The translations under genes and the position numbers were made by a program. 64,000 nucleotides of DNA from Lobosporangium transversale (Eukaryota > Mortierellomycota > Mortierellomycetes > Mortierellales > Mortierellaceae): the NCBI RefSeq assembly GCF_002105155.1, contig NW_019029000.1, positions 124,001 to 188,000 on the forward strand, given 5' to 3'. Positions 1 to 11,884 of the stretch are shown in pieces. The stretch's first letter is position 1, and every line of letters begins with the position of its first letter. The notes under the pieces are model-generated. The model worked only from the letters and a program-made list of their open reading frames with translations. It was not told the DNA's origin and searched no databases.

Positions 1-843
1 GTACGGGCATAGTCCAAAGAGTAGACGAAGAGGAGAGAGCAGGCACCAGCAGCACCACCGGAGGCGATGTTACCAGCGAACCACTTGGCATAACCATCCT
101 TCTCCTTCTTGAAGTTGAACATGGCCTTGAAGTAATCCTTGAAGGCGAAGTTCAAAGCCTGGGTAGGGAAGTAACGGATGACGTTGGCAGTGTTACCTCT
201 CCAGAGGGGGGAGATACCCTCATCAGCGACAACGCGACGGAAGCAGTCGGTGATGCCCTTGTAGGGGTGGGAGAGACGACCAGACTTGAGCATCTCATCC
301 TGATTCTGGAGGAGAAGCTTGATACGCTCAATAGGGGCAGCAGCGGTCTTGGAGACAGCGGCAGAGACACCTCCCTAGAAATAAGATATTGGGAAATCAG
401 GTAACCATGAGTCAGTCATCATTGGATTCATAAAGGTTGAAGTATTCTTCTAAAGTTATGAGAACTAGATGAACTCATCCGGATTGGTGAAAAAAGGATC
501 ATTAAACAACGATGAGATGAAACGAGATTGGAAACACTCGATCCATATAATTAAGAATAGTGGACAAGTTGTTGTCTGCTTCAGTTTTGATCACTTTATG
601 ATCTGAGATCACAGATCGGAAGTCGGACCATGCGGAAGAAAAAAAAAAAAAATACACTTGGATGATGACAATTGACGACGATGAAGGTGCTGATCAGGAT
701 GATGAGACTCGCTCTCTTTTCCTTTTGTTTGCAGGTATAAAGACAGGAACAGTTAGAGATATTCGTATCAGCATGGCACTCACCATGAGGAAATCGGCAG
801 CGAAAGCCTTGGCGTCCTTCTTGGGCTTCTGAGGGGAAGACAT
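1..843 (-). CDS. ADP/ATP carrier (mitochondrial carrier family), 5' part
   Basis: Inner mitochondrial membrane antiporter that swaps matrix ATP for cytosolic ADP. Two exons are visible on the minus strand: 843-784 (20 codons from the ATG at 843) and 374 to beyond the window edge, joined across a GT-AG intron of 409 bp. The splice is in phase and gives a protein starting [20 protein letters not shown]. Downstream the first carrier signature [12 protein letters not shown] is followed by the stretches [20 protein letters not shown] and [17 protein letters not shown], which are diagnostic of the ADP/ATP carrier rather than other carriers. The sequence runs off the window at YSLDYARTR, so only about the first half is present; the family is near 300 residues. 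No cleavable presequence, as expected. It faces the coiled-coil gene at 1235 across a shared upstream region. Confidence 0.95.
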
Positions 844-1234
844 GTTTATGAAGAGTGGGGAGAGAGAAAGAAAAGAGAAGGAGCAGACCTGTTCCGGGTG
901 GATGATTGTATTTATGGACACCTGTCTCTTGGTGTAAACAACAAGTAGAAAGTCCGACAAACTAGTCTAAATCCCCTGTATTGCGATTTCGATGTCGTGC
1001 TGAGATCTTAAGCTGAAAAGCAAAAATTTTCAGCCAAGCCACTGATACTAGGTCATATCACGTGCCAGTCATATTTGGCAATAAAGCTGTTGTCCAATGA
1101 TTTCCAGTTTTGTTTGTTGTAGACATTAAGAAAGCCAATGTTTTCGCTCATGTGAGTGTTTAAAATAACAGCCTCTTTCTCGTTTTGGTACCAGATTCAT
1201 ACCGCTATATACGCTATACCGGCATCCGATAACC
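844..1234. promoter_or_regulatory. Divergent intergenic promoter region
   Basis: About 390 bp separate the start codons of the ADP/ATP carrier (minus) and the coiled-coil gene (plus), so both promoters must lie here. The carrier side begins with a purine-rich stretch on the plus strand (C/T-rich in the carrier sense), typical of fungal leaders. No specific factor site is claimed. Confidence 0.5.
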
Positions 1235-4076
1235 ATGGCCTCTTCAGACGCGGCAGAAACAACTGCAAATGCAGCTCTGTTAGAGGCTGCGCCACCTTCG
1301 CTTCTTGCGCTCCAGCAAACGACAAATGAGAATGTGAGGAATCTTAAGCGCAAAGTCATTAGTGTCACTAAGCTTATGGAAGTCTTTAAGAATAAGGAGA
1401 AAGGTAGCGCTTGATCTTAACCTCTACGTATTGTGTCCTCGTAGGGTTTGAAAGGGCATGGACTTTTTATAATCTAACTGTAATTTGTGGTAAACCTTTC
1501 TATAGAAACGGCATTATTGAAGCAGCAACTAGAAGATGCTCAAAAGGAGATCAAAGCGCTACAGGGGAAACCCAGCAGCGATACATCAACCGAAATGGAA
1601 ACTGAGATGCTAGGCGGCTTTGCTGAAAAGCAAGCTCAGCTAACAGAGCAAGCAAAGATAGAGGTAGAACAGGCTAAAGCAAAACAGAAGCTAGCCGAGG
1701 AAAGTCTTGCGAGACAAACGCAGAAACTTCGAGCTATCGAGATGCTCAATACGCAATTGGAAGCAAAAGGAATTAATTTCGACAAGATTAAAGGAGAAAT
1801 GACTGAGCTTCAAAAAAAACTAACCAGCGCACAAAAAGAATTAGAACAGGTTAGCCGGAGAAGGTAGATATAATTAATTCACGATGTTAATTTTATGAAA
1901 CCTGTGTTGCATACGCAGCGATATAGCGAGTTACATGTTATTGACCGTTCAGTCGCTCATCCCATGATTACGTATAGCAAACAAGAGTCATCTGAACTTC
2001 GCGCGAAACTCATGAAAGCAGAAGCAGATATGGGGAATAGGCATGAGTGGCTTTCACAGCAAAAAGAGCGCTGGGAGAGAGAGGAGGAAAGTAAACGTGG
2101 TAACCAAACGAAGGAGTTGCAGCAGCGGATCAATGAGCTGGAGCAACAGCTAGAAGATAGCGGTACAGAACGCTATCTAGAAATAGAAATGGCAAAAGAA
2201 GAGCGAAAAAATTCCGAAGACAAGCTGAGGAATGCTAATGAAAAGCTGGATGATGCCAACTCAAAAATCAAATCCCTTCAACACACTATCATGGAACTTC
2301 GACTTAAGAATAGCACTCTCGAGCGCAAAATCGATACGTTAGAGCATGAAGTCAATACTCAAACACTTAATAACACAGAAGTAGAAGAGTTCGAAGAGAT
2401 AGTCCCTGATTCAATATCCGCCCGAACCCCAGTGGCTAAAAAAGTAGATCGACCAACCATACATCCTACTATGCAATCAATGTCACTGAGCAATTTATCA
2501 AGAGATCGTCTGGACCATGCTTTGAGCGTCATTGATGACCTCAAGTCGCAGCTTACGCTCGTTCGTTTGTTTTCAGATGGTCAAAATCATAAGCAAGGAT
2601 TGGTGGCCTTGACAGAGCAGGTCAAGATATTAACCAAAGAAAAGCAGGCGCTGCAGGACGAACTCACACGTCGACTTTTAGATTTTAACAATCAACGCTC
2701 TTCAGGGTCTTCTATCCAATCGGCCTCTGTGCTCTCTCACCAAATGACCAAACATCCCAGCAGGCTAGATGAAGCCAAGACGCCAACCTCTGCTGATACT
2801 ATTGCTCGAACTAATTCTGCACTACCCAAAAAGACAGCTAGAAAGCGGAAACAAACAGAAAATATTACAAATTACGATACCCATCCAGCTGCAGACTCCT
2901 CTTTGAGTCCGATGGACCAAAACTTCAACATGGATGACATCGACACTATTACAGGTGGGGGCTCCCCAAGCTCTTCCTTGATAGATTCAAATATCAAGAA
3001 GAGAAGTCGGAGCTCTGAACCATCCGTTGTTCCTACATCCGGTACAAAGCCTAAGAAAGCAAGAGCGGGTAGAAAGGCCACGAAGACTACTTCAACTGAC
3101 CTTTCTCACATTCAAATCAGAAACATCTCTGTCAACCCTGTGACACCATCCATCGCTGTACCTCGTCATTGTAAGTATCTGCTCCTAACAGCTTGAATAT
3201 CTTTTACAAGAAGGCGTAGTAGAGATTATCTAAACTATATTTTTGTGTCATCTGACGCGCATAGATTTCTCGTTGCTGATGAACTCTGCTATCGTGGATG
3301 ATAGCCAGCCTTATACTAAACTCGAAGCGATTGCAAGAATTCTACCAGAGAAATTAAGTGACTTTTTCGAAACCGTGCAGTCAAAAGCGAAGGATATAAT
3401 CGCGACCGTCTCTGGGTATCGAAGAGAGCTTGATATCATGCAGGATTCAACCAGATCATGGGAGCTAGATGGCTTCGAGCCCATTGTGATAACAGAGTCT
3501 CTTCACCTATCAGAAGTATATATAGTCCAGCTAGTGTGTCTTCTTCAAGCTCGCTTTAGCGAGGTAAGTCTTTCAAAATATGTTATTAAATTGCAAAGAC
3601 TATACTGAAAACTCACCGATATGCATAATCTTTTGAATATAATAGATAGATATTCTGCACAAATTTTTTATAACTATGGGTGAGTTCATCCTGAAAAGCG
3701 TACAGATCGATGAAGAAGCAGAGCGTATGAGGTATGCATAGTTTAACCTGGCATCAAAATGAATGCATTTTTTCAAGGGTGTACCATGCAGTAGTTTCTA
3801 ATTTCGACTTTTTGTATTCCTAGCGTGCTAATTCGGATCGTTACAGGCGTCGCTAGGGCGCAGGACGATATCGAGTCAATACGAATTATTGCTTACGACA
3901 TCTTGCGCGAGATACCCAAAGCTAGGCCCTCACTTGTACTCTGTGAGTCGATTGCAAGTGTCTGGCCATCCGTCTTTAAGCCTCCTCCTAACTCTAAAGA
4001 ACATGGTAATGACTCTAACTAAATATGTAGCCCTCATTTCTGTTTCATTTGTGGAATTGAGTCATTAATTTTTTTA

Positions 4077-4118
<42 letters not shown>

Positions 4119-4838
4119 CGTAGACCTTGAATGGCTCATGTTAAAGGCTTTCCAAGCTGTTCTTGGTACACATCAAGAGGCCATAAAAAGCATAGAGGTA
4201 GATATTGAGCTTTTTGTATGGCATCTTTGTCGATTATGCTATTAGTATATCTGATCATGAGTATACTGCTTAACAATTGTTAGATACCTTTTGGATATGA
4301 CACCTTCACGAGAAAGTGCAGCTGGCCTGCGCTTGCTGATGCTCCGTTTATTGATGAACTTGTGAATGCAATGATGAGTGAGCTAAAAGGACCAACATTT
4401 ACTGAGAATTGTCGAGCATGTCCCAGGTACGAATTCTCGTTTAGAAAGGCTCTTGAATTGCTTCTTGTGCATGGGTACGAAGGAGTTGAAATTTTCAACG
4501 ATTTTATCAAACCGTATTTCTTGAAGATGATGATCGATGAATCACTGCACACGTTTGCGATGCCACTTGTGGCTGCTTTATTGCATGAGGCACGGTTCGG
4601 GTCTCCGGAAGACAATCGGATGAATCCTGTTGTGGATGTGTCCTCTATACGAAACTTACTTGAGGCCATTTTAGTTTCCGAAGCTCAATTGAGCCACCAG
4701 TCACAGTCAGCCATGGCTATTATTGGGTTGAGTAGCGGACAAGAAGAGCATCTATCGAAAGCGAAGGCGTGGCACAATAACTTGAGCAAGGATGAGAGGG
4801 CAGGCCTTCCTCTTCTGCTTCAAGAAGTCTTACTGTAA
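1235..4838 (+). CDS. Large coiled-coil protein, 971 aa, function not established
   Basis: Eight exons, all in phase: 1235-1403, 1506-1863, 1978-3170, 3265-3563, 3646-3731, 3824-4005, 4124-4197, 4284-4838. The first half (about residues 60-290) is charged heptad-rich coiled coil with many E/K/Q runs, followed by a low-complexity linker with basic patches such as KKTARKRKQ and KKARAGRK that look like nuclear localisation signals. The last 350 residues form a compact helical region with stretches such as RIIAYDILREIPKARP, CESIASVWPSVF and RYEFSFRKALELLLVHGYEG. The arrangement and the C-terminal motifs recall little elongation complex subunit 1 (ICE1), but this is a weak impression. Intron 6 contains a T12/A28 tract. 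The start codon follows a good context (AACCATGG). The gene is real by its consistent phase and splice sites; the function is open. Confidence 0.75.
4077..4116. repeat. T12/A28 tract inside intron 6 of the coiled-coil gene
   Basis: A T run directly followed by an A run, able to fold on itself, placed 7 bp before the intron acceptor (ttcgtag). Confidence 0.8.
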
Positions 4839-4946
4839 TAGTTTATTAAGTCAAATTCTAGTACGTCCATTAAAAGCCAAATAATGTTTCATAGTTTTAC
4901 GTAGAGACATCGAGATAGGGAAAAATAAGTGAGCAAGCGTCAAGCG

Positions 4947-4980
<34 letters not shown>

Positions 4981-5280
4981 CCAGTTTTTCCTTTGAATAA
5001 GAGGAATGAGAGGAATGGGGAAATGAGTGCATGAAGAATTGAACAAATAGCAGTGTTAATCTGATCAGATCGCTTTTAGAGCGCGCCGCGCGCGTGTAAC
5101 TGAAGATCTTTTTTTTACTTTTCAGTTAGATGGTTCCAGTTCGTGCCTGCTTCTTTTTTATTTATTTTATTATACATCATACATCATTGCCATTTATTAC
5201 GATCACTACTACTTGCAACACTTACTCGTACTCACAAATATCTTCGCAACCTCCTCAATAATACAAAGCAGCCTATCAAC
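4839..5280. other. Intergenic region with a 33-nt poly(T) tract
   Basis: No gene seen. The stretch holds an uninterrupted T tract at 4948-4980 and a short GC-rich alternating run (GCGCGCCGCGCGCG) near 5079-5092, just upstream of the recombinase relic. Confidence 0.6.
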
Positions 5281-8200
5281 ATGCCCCGCGGAAATGCTAT
5301 CGCTTCTTCATCTTCTGGCAATGCTGCCTCTTCATTAGCAAACGCAGGTCCAAGCGGCGCCTTCTTTGAATTTAGCGTGAAGCAAGGGAAAGAAGGAAGA
5401 AGCGGCTATACATGAAAGGCTAAGAAAGCCAGAGATGAAGGAGAAAAAAGGAGAGAGATCCATGAGGGCAAAAAAAGGGCCTGTTCTGTAGACGTCCATG
5501 ATGTCGCCGATGAACAGACCCCTCGTAAGTAGGTCTATTCCCAAGACACGATGATCGGTGCAGCAACAGCTAGCTCTTCCAGCTATCTGAGGAAACAGCA
5601 GAACAGAGAAATACATAAATGTAAGAATATAATAGATGTTCTGCAACGCAAGAACTGCAGCGTTGATGCAAAGAAAATGCTAAAGTTTTTCGAGGAGGTT
5701 GCTTTCAAACGGACAGTTAAGAAATATATCGATCCAAACGCAGGATTCAGTGACGCCGTTGGAAAGGCTCCATCACAAGCAGCCAAGTCAGTGTTGCAGG
5801 GCAAGCTGACTCGTGAAAGCATGAGGAAACCGAAGGCTTGGAAAGCAGAAACAGAAGAGAGTACTTTTCAAGATGTCGTCCATGAGCTGGAGCAAAATCA
5901 TAGTCAACATGATTCACAGCCTTATGGGACTTTGGTCTTTGAGGAGGTTGAGGAAGCCTTCCAAGATGACAAAGACGATGCAGGAAGCGAAGACGAGGAA
6001 CACAATCATTCGCAACCGCCTGAAGAAGAGGCTCTCATGTCTGCTGAACCTCAAGCCCTAATGGTCTTCTCCATTGCGGAAAGAACACAAGATAAATCTA
6101 GTGTAACCAGTAACCATGTAACCAAAACAACCTTGTACAAAGCTGCAGTTCATTCCTTATTGGTAGTCTGACTCTTCATTTTAACCCAAATTTAGTTCTC
6201 CCGCATCTGCAAACTGATGAGACTGGCCGAAAATTCATCTATGCGCCTATCTCGATAGAGACGGTGGATTGTGCCAGGAAGGCGTTAATTTACCTCTTCA
6301 GGGAACAAGCGTCATTAAAGGTAGAATGGCCAAACCCTGCACCTCATCCGCGCAAGAATATTCCGCTGAAGGAGGCTATCGAAGAATGCGAGGGAAACCA
6401 GTGTATGACACCTCATACCAGGGGTCGACGTGCACTGATACCTGTTCCATTCGCGACCCCTATAATGAGAAGTAGTTCATTCGGATGGCCCTCCATACGT
6501 GGAGTATGAAGCTAATGCTGCGACTAAAAGGGAAGGTAGATTTCAGTATATGCGTGAGCGCCTTTGTATCTTGGCACGCCACCATATGCTGTTGCGAGAT
6601 GAAGATATTCGCAATCTTAACCTGTCTGATGTGTCCAGTATTATGTCTTCTCACCCGGCAAGTGGATCCCAACCAGCTCTCGGACTTATGTTTTGCATAT
6701 CTCGTGGCAAAACATATAAAAAAGGCGTTAAGCTTTATGCGACCGCCCTTCGCCATACTTATAATAGCTGGATAAGGGGGATGTCCCAAACTTCACCGAT
6801 CCTGACGATCGGTACAACATAAAGCTTTTGGTCGCGGCCAGTACGATCGAGAGGCGCAACGCACGCCTTCGCAAGAATGCTGTTGCACCAAAGACTCAAA
6901 TTGATGCCACAGCTTCTGTGATGCGAACCTGTGATGTCTATTCGACCAAGGTCACTCACGCCGGTCGACATGCAGGGACATCAGATGCGTACCGTCTGGG
7001 TTTAGGCTCGGAGCATATCCATCACCTTGGGCGTTGGGTGATAGGGCAGATGGAGAGTTTCTGTGCTTCAAAGAACCCCACCACGGGTGCGTTTTATATG
7101 TCTCATTTCAACAAAGAGCATTAGCCCTATACCCTTGAGCGTAACCTCATTATCCCTGACCTAGAGTTGCAGGGAAAAATTTTCCCTTAGATCGAAGGAA
7201 ACTTTAACAGCAGCGCTAGAGAGAATGAGGAATGAGTTAAGGATTGTGACGATGCTATGACGGATGTAAACCCAGATCTCATCACGGAAGATGAGCTGCA
7301 TTGGGGAGGCTGGCAGGAGCGTATGCGCCATTCGACAGCGGCTAGAGATCAGGATGAAGAAACTACGGGGAGCACCGCCGCAACGACCAATAGGCTCATG
7401 AATAGTGCAATGATTGATCGACGAGCTTTCCTACTATTACTGGTACGAATGAGGAGAGTTATCCTCCAAGACACTGTGCTGTACCTGAAGCCTGACAGTA
7501 AAGGAAGGACTTTGCGCAATAGACTTTTGGAATCACTTTCAAATATCTTTGAGAGTCAGCTGTTCCTAGACTTTCAGGCAGTACTCCTTCGCGCAATTGA
7601 AGTCCACCAGCAGAATGCCAATGTCGTCAATCCAATGGTCCCAGTTGCCAAACATGTGGTCTCCAACGCGCTAAACAACCTCAGCCACAAGAATGCATCT
7701 CTTGAAGCAGCAATTGCTCGACAAGGGGCGCAAATGGCACAGCAAGAGGCACAGCAAAGGATACAGTTGTCTGTCATGAGCTCAGAGCTTGCGACACTAA
7801 AGCAGCAAATGGAAATATTGATACATTTATTGTAAAACCCGTCAGCTCGTCAAGCTCCAACGCATCCCTTGAATCCAGCCGGTCTTCCTGGCCCATACCC
7901 TCATACTGTGCCAAGCTACCCTGCTCTGCATGGAGGCCCTCAACAGCAGTCGCTTGCAATGCGCCCCCCACAGGCACTTCAACAGCACTCACCACTGGCC
8001 CAGGCACCTTTACAATGCTTCCAAAGAGCGCCGGAGTCACCGCACCGTTCGTTCCCAGGCTCCGGCTCATCAAGCGCCACTTTCAAACTGAAAGCAGACC
8101 GTGGGAAGCTCACGGTGGCAGATGTATGGGAGGGGTTTCATGGACCTCTTGCGGCATTTAAGAGATTGAACCCGAGTTGGCCAATAAGTACATCAGACCA

Positions 8201-8382
8201 AAGGCCTACAATCGACGATATGAGCTGATTAGGCCGATCAACGAAGCAGCGTGAAGGGAGGCCGCAAGGCCGAATACATTGTTGCTAAGTGATCCAAAGC
8301 AAATGCCGGGGAGACTATTAACTCGTTGTTGATATCTATGAAAACTAAAGAGCATGAGGATCCTGAAGATGACCAAGAATAA
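5281..8382 (+). pseudogene. Decayed Crypton-like tyrosine recombinase with GCR1_C-like tail
   Basis: A mobile-element protein gene broken by stops and frameshifts. In order: an N-terminal Ser/Ala and charged segment (5281-6171, in-frame stops near 5413 and 5530); a helical region with CARKALIYLFREQASLKVEW and HPRKNIPLKEAIE (6260-6400); a catalytic-type region with MLLRDEDIRNLNLSDV (6590-6640); the H-x-x-R box THAGRHAGTSDAYRLG followed by HHLGRWVIGQMESFC (6950-7075); a helical C-terminal region (7257-7835); and a segment KLTVADVWEGFHGPLAAFK with a following YELIRPINEAA that resembles the GCR1_C DNA-binding domain (8110-8270). Frames change at least twice (frames 1, 2, 1, 3) and several stops lie between segments. 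The position expected to hold the nucleophilic Tyr reads Cys (MESFC), so this copy is dead in several ways. No terminal inverted repeats were found, consistent with a YR element. The end point is approximate. Confidence 0.7.
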
Positions 8383-9390
8383 ATGACGATATATTTCCCA
8401 AGTAGGTAACTCATATAGAAGCATGTACGATAGTGACTCCAACATATATATATTAGAATAATAAAGGCTTTAATTGATTTGCAGAAAAAGAAAGTTGGTA
8501 CGTTTGTGAGTCGCGCGTTTGTGATCCGTTTGTTGTTCGGTAACGGCTTCACGCGCTTTCTCCTCATTTCCGTCGAGAGAATAAATGGCGAATAGTAGTA
8601 TAGAGTATAAAACAATGGAATATTAGATTAGACTAACTTGATTACATGTGTTCTGTAAAGAGTTAGATGTATATATACCAGAACAGAGGTAGCTGAAATA
8701 TCAGTTATTGAAAAGGAAAGAACATACTAAATTTTACGCATTTTGCAGTTTCTATAGTTTAACTTTACGCACTTTGACTTAAATATACGCCAAATTGGTT
8801 ACACAAACAAGGCAGAGAGCACCTGTCTTACACGCGCACGCGCCTGCCAATTACGCCCTTAAATAGCTGAAGCTTATTTTTATGTCTTAACTGTATGTGG
8901 GCCGAAGGACTGTGAACCATCATTGCTTGCTGTCCAACCATGTGTATAGTCCGGCTCTAGAAATAGTTGCATTCGCCAGCACTATATTCACTTGTATTAA
9001 TGTACGCACCTTCTAGGAAAAAGTCCTTTCTGTAGACAGATGTGCAGTTATGTTTTTGATATGTCTAATAAATCTACATGCTCGTGGGTCCTTGTTTTCA
9101 ACTTCAATAAATACCCCCATGGCTGTGGTGTGTGAACCCACAGCTTATTCTCATATACTGATTTTTTTTTTCTCATAATATGAGATGCAGTTTTGATATT
9201 ATTTTTGCCAATGCCATTCTCTCTGGGGGTAGGGAGTGGTGGTCATTTGATTGACAAACTCTTTACCGGAATACATCAGATTGGATGTCACGGAAAAAAT
9301 CTCTCCTTTCTCAATCTACTCCCACGCTCACACTCGTGCCCTCCTTTATATTAATCTCCACCATAATTACAACGCCGAATACTATTTAAA
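8383..9390. other. Gene-free spacer between two mobile-element relics
   Basis: AT-rich sequence with no supportable ORF. It holds a short T run near 9164 and a GA/TA-rich stretch. It may contain non-coding ends of either flanking element, but no terminal repeat was recognised. Confidence 0.5.
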
Positions 9391-10260
9391 ATGGAAGTCG
9401 TAGATGTGTTTCCGTTTTTCGAGGAAATGGAGGTGCCTACAACTGAGGTTGACATGTCTTACGTCTGGAGTGTTGAAGACGATATGCTTAATTTTTACTT
9501 CTCTTACGTCCGCTTGAGTCATATGTGGCTCACTTTTGCGAGCTTTCGTCGATCTCGAAATGAAAATCATCCTCTTGTACTCCAAACCCTGGCTAGCAAG
9601 ATCCACAAGAAACTTCTAGAGACATTCTCCCAAGATACCAAGGCAGTTCTATATTTCGATAGCTCGTCCACAATCCAAAAGACAAAGGCGAGAAATGTAA
9701 GAATGGAGCGCAACCAAAAGACAAGCAAGCGTTCAAGGACTTATCTCAAAAGGTCTTTCATTTGCTGGAATCCAGAGGCGACAACCTGAATCAGAGGACC
9801 CGAAAACGCAAGCTTCTTCGGCTAAACCAATGCACTAAGAAAAGTTGGTCTGCAGCAAGAATAATCGATCCAGATATCAACCTAGACCCCTTTAGAGCTA
9901 AAACAATTGGGATGGACCATTTGCTGCTGATAGAGAGAAGCTGACGTTTGTATTGGCCGCAAGGCTGTACTGGATCCCGGTATGGTTGTTGCTGCATCTG
10001 CTGAGTTTGACTTGTTGTTTTATGATCTGAGAGCCCTCCTAAGGAAGAATCCAAGAAGGGCACCTATACGGAATTCAAGATAGACAACATACTGCAACCG
10101 CTTGATGCCAATCGACATCAATGGGTTGTGGTGGCTATGCAACAAATAAACGATTATACAAATCACGTCCCAGCCAAGTCATTTTCAAAAATTTGGCTGC
10201 AGTAAGAGAGTGCAAACATGTTGACGATCCATACAAAATATAATTCCAGTATTGCGCCCA

Positions 10261-10293
<33 letters not shown>

Positions 10294-11565
10294 CGAGAGT
10301 CGAAAGCGAGATTGAGACGAAGAGGGTTATAGTTGCAAGCGCTACGAATAAAGTCACGACGGCTGACAATACATCAACGTTGGCAATCATCATGCCTATA
10401 AAGACTAAAACCTTTCGGACTTCTGGTAAAAGGCTTGTACCAGGGATTTTAATGCCCCAGAATTAATTCAAGTCCAAAAACCTGTGCCGGTTTCCAAGTT
10501 GAAGAAACGAAAGGTTAACATTTCAGAAGATAAAGGTGACTCAAACAAGATACAAAAGATTACTGATCAAAGACAACCGAAAAAGTCGAAGGCGGTTCAA
10601 AAATCGAGTACAAAGAAAGTTATGTGAAACAAGGCTTCAAGAATGGTATGTCAGCAGCAAGTTACCGAAGGCCAGAGCGCTGGAAACGCCAATGGCAAAA
10701 AGGGGTACTGAAGAATATAGTCGGAGACGTGATAAATAAGTATTTCAAGGCCGTTACCTTAAGCATCGGTACACTTACTCCATGTCCCCAGCGCTCTGCA
10801 GAATTTGTCCTTTTTCAAAGGTTGTCACAATCGGAACAGTCAACGACTGGCCACGATATTAAGGTACCAAAAGAAGCTCCAACAATTTGAGACGACTGAG
10901 GGTATAATGGGTATTGATGGTATACAAGCAAGAACTCCACAGACTCTGCCAACTCAAAGGAAGGGGGATTGAGTTAACAATTCAAAGTGCTCAAACATTC
11001 CTATAACAGCCATCTAATTCCCGTTGCCTCCATTGATGAACACCTAAGATCATTCTATGGGTTGTCAGAGTCTAAAGTCGAAAGGTACAGGAAGGATTAA
11101 GGAGAGAAGGCAGAAGATGGACGATCGATAGGTGGGATGTTGAAGGTCGTCCAAGGAAAAGCAAAAGTAGATAAGAGAGTGGTGATTTCAAGGGAAGAAA
11201 AGATGTGGGTGAAGGTGAAAAAGTTTATTTATTTATTTATTTATTATGGCTCAATTTGTTTACCTATATTCAAATTACTTCTATATCTAGGCTGCGGGCA
11301 AGGAATGTTTGTCTGCCATGTAGACAAGTTCAGGGCATCGGTAATTTGTTGCACTTGCCATAAAGGAATGAAGGCAAAAGGCCGATCTGTTATTTGCCCA
11401 AACGACACAAGTCCATGGCATGGCAAGAAAGGTTTTCAGCGCGATCGTGACGACAATGCTGGCCAGAATATGGCCAATGAAGCCTTTCAGTGGGTAAAAG
11501 AATCTCAATGGCTGATCGTGCTGAATCCAGAGCTTGCAAAAAGCAAGGAGTGTTATGTGGAATAA
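9391..11565 (+). pseudogene. Relic: XPG/FEN1-like nuclease followed by TnpB/Fanzor-like zinc ribbon
   Basis: A decayed multi-domain mobile-element gene in the same orientation throughout. 9391-9789 encodes an N-terminal domain with KAVLYFDSSSTIQK, reminiscent of the XPG N-domain. Around 9938-10040 a frame reads READVCIGRKAVLDPG and then AASAEFDLLFYDL: the EAD and S-x-x-D-L-L-x-x-D spacing is that of the XPG-I nuclease motif. Next comes TEFKIDNILQPLD and NDYTNHVP in a shifted frame. The C-terminal piece 11137-11565 has FRASVICCTCHKGM (CxxC), then SVICPND and RDRDDNAGQNMANEAF, the zinc ribbon plus D-x-N pattern seen at the end of TnpB/Fanzor RuvC domains. At least four frameshifts or stops separate the pieces, and a T26 tract (around 10267-10292) is inserted. 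Domain names are inferred from motifs only. Confidence 0.6.
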
Positions 11566-11884
11566 CGCAAATCATTATGTCTCTGAAGCGAGTTCTCTCA
11601 TTTTTTGTCCGATTCGAAGTACATGCATGTATCATACTGTTTTAAATATTAATTGGATGTAACCTTAATTCAAAGTCACAACGCGTTACAACCATTTTTA
11701 GTGGCGTGACTAAATGAACCGGACTTTGTGTCAAGCCTTACCTAGAATTGTCTACAAGACTGGTGGCAAAAATAAAAATGTTCTTCATGCTCTTCATCCT
11801 TTTCGTGCCATTCCCATTCCTTTACACTTCCACCCCCTCACATTATTATCCTTACTATTATCAACAGAGCAAGTTGCTGTGACC
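11566..11884. promoter_or_regulatory. Upstream region of the APSES-factor gene
   Basis: About 320 bp between the relic and the APSES start. The last 80 bp are pyrimidine-rich (CCTTTACACTTCCACCCCCTC), a usual leader composition for this genome. No named element is claimed. Confidence 0.4.
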
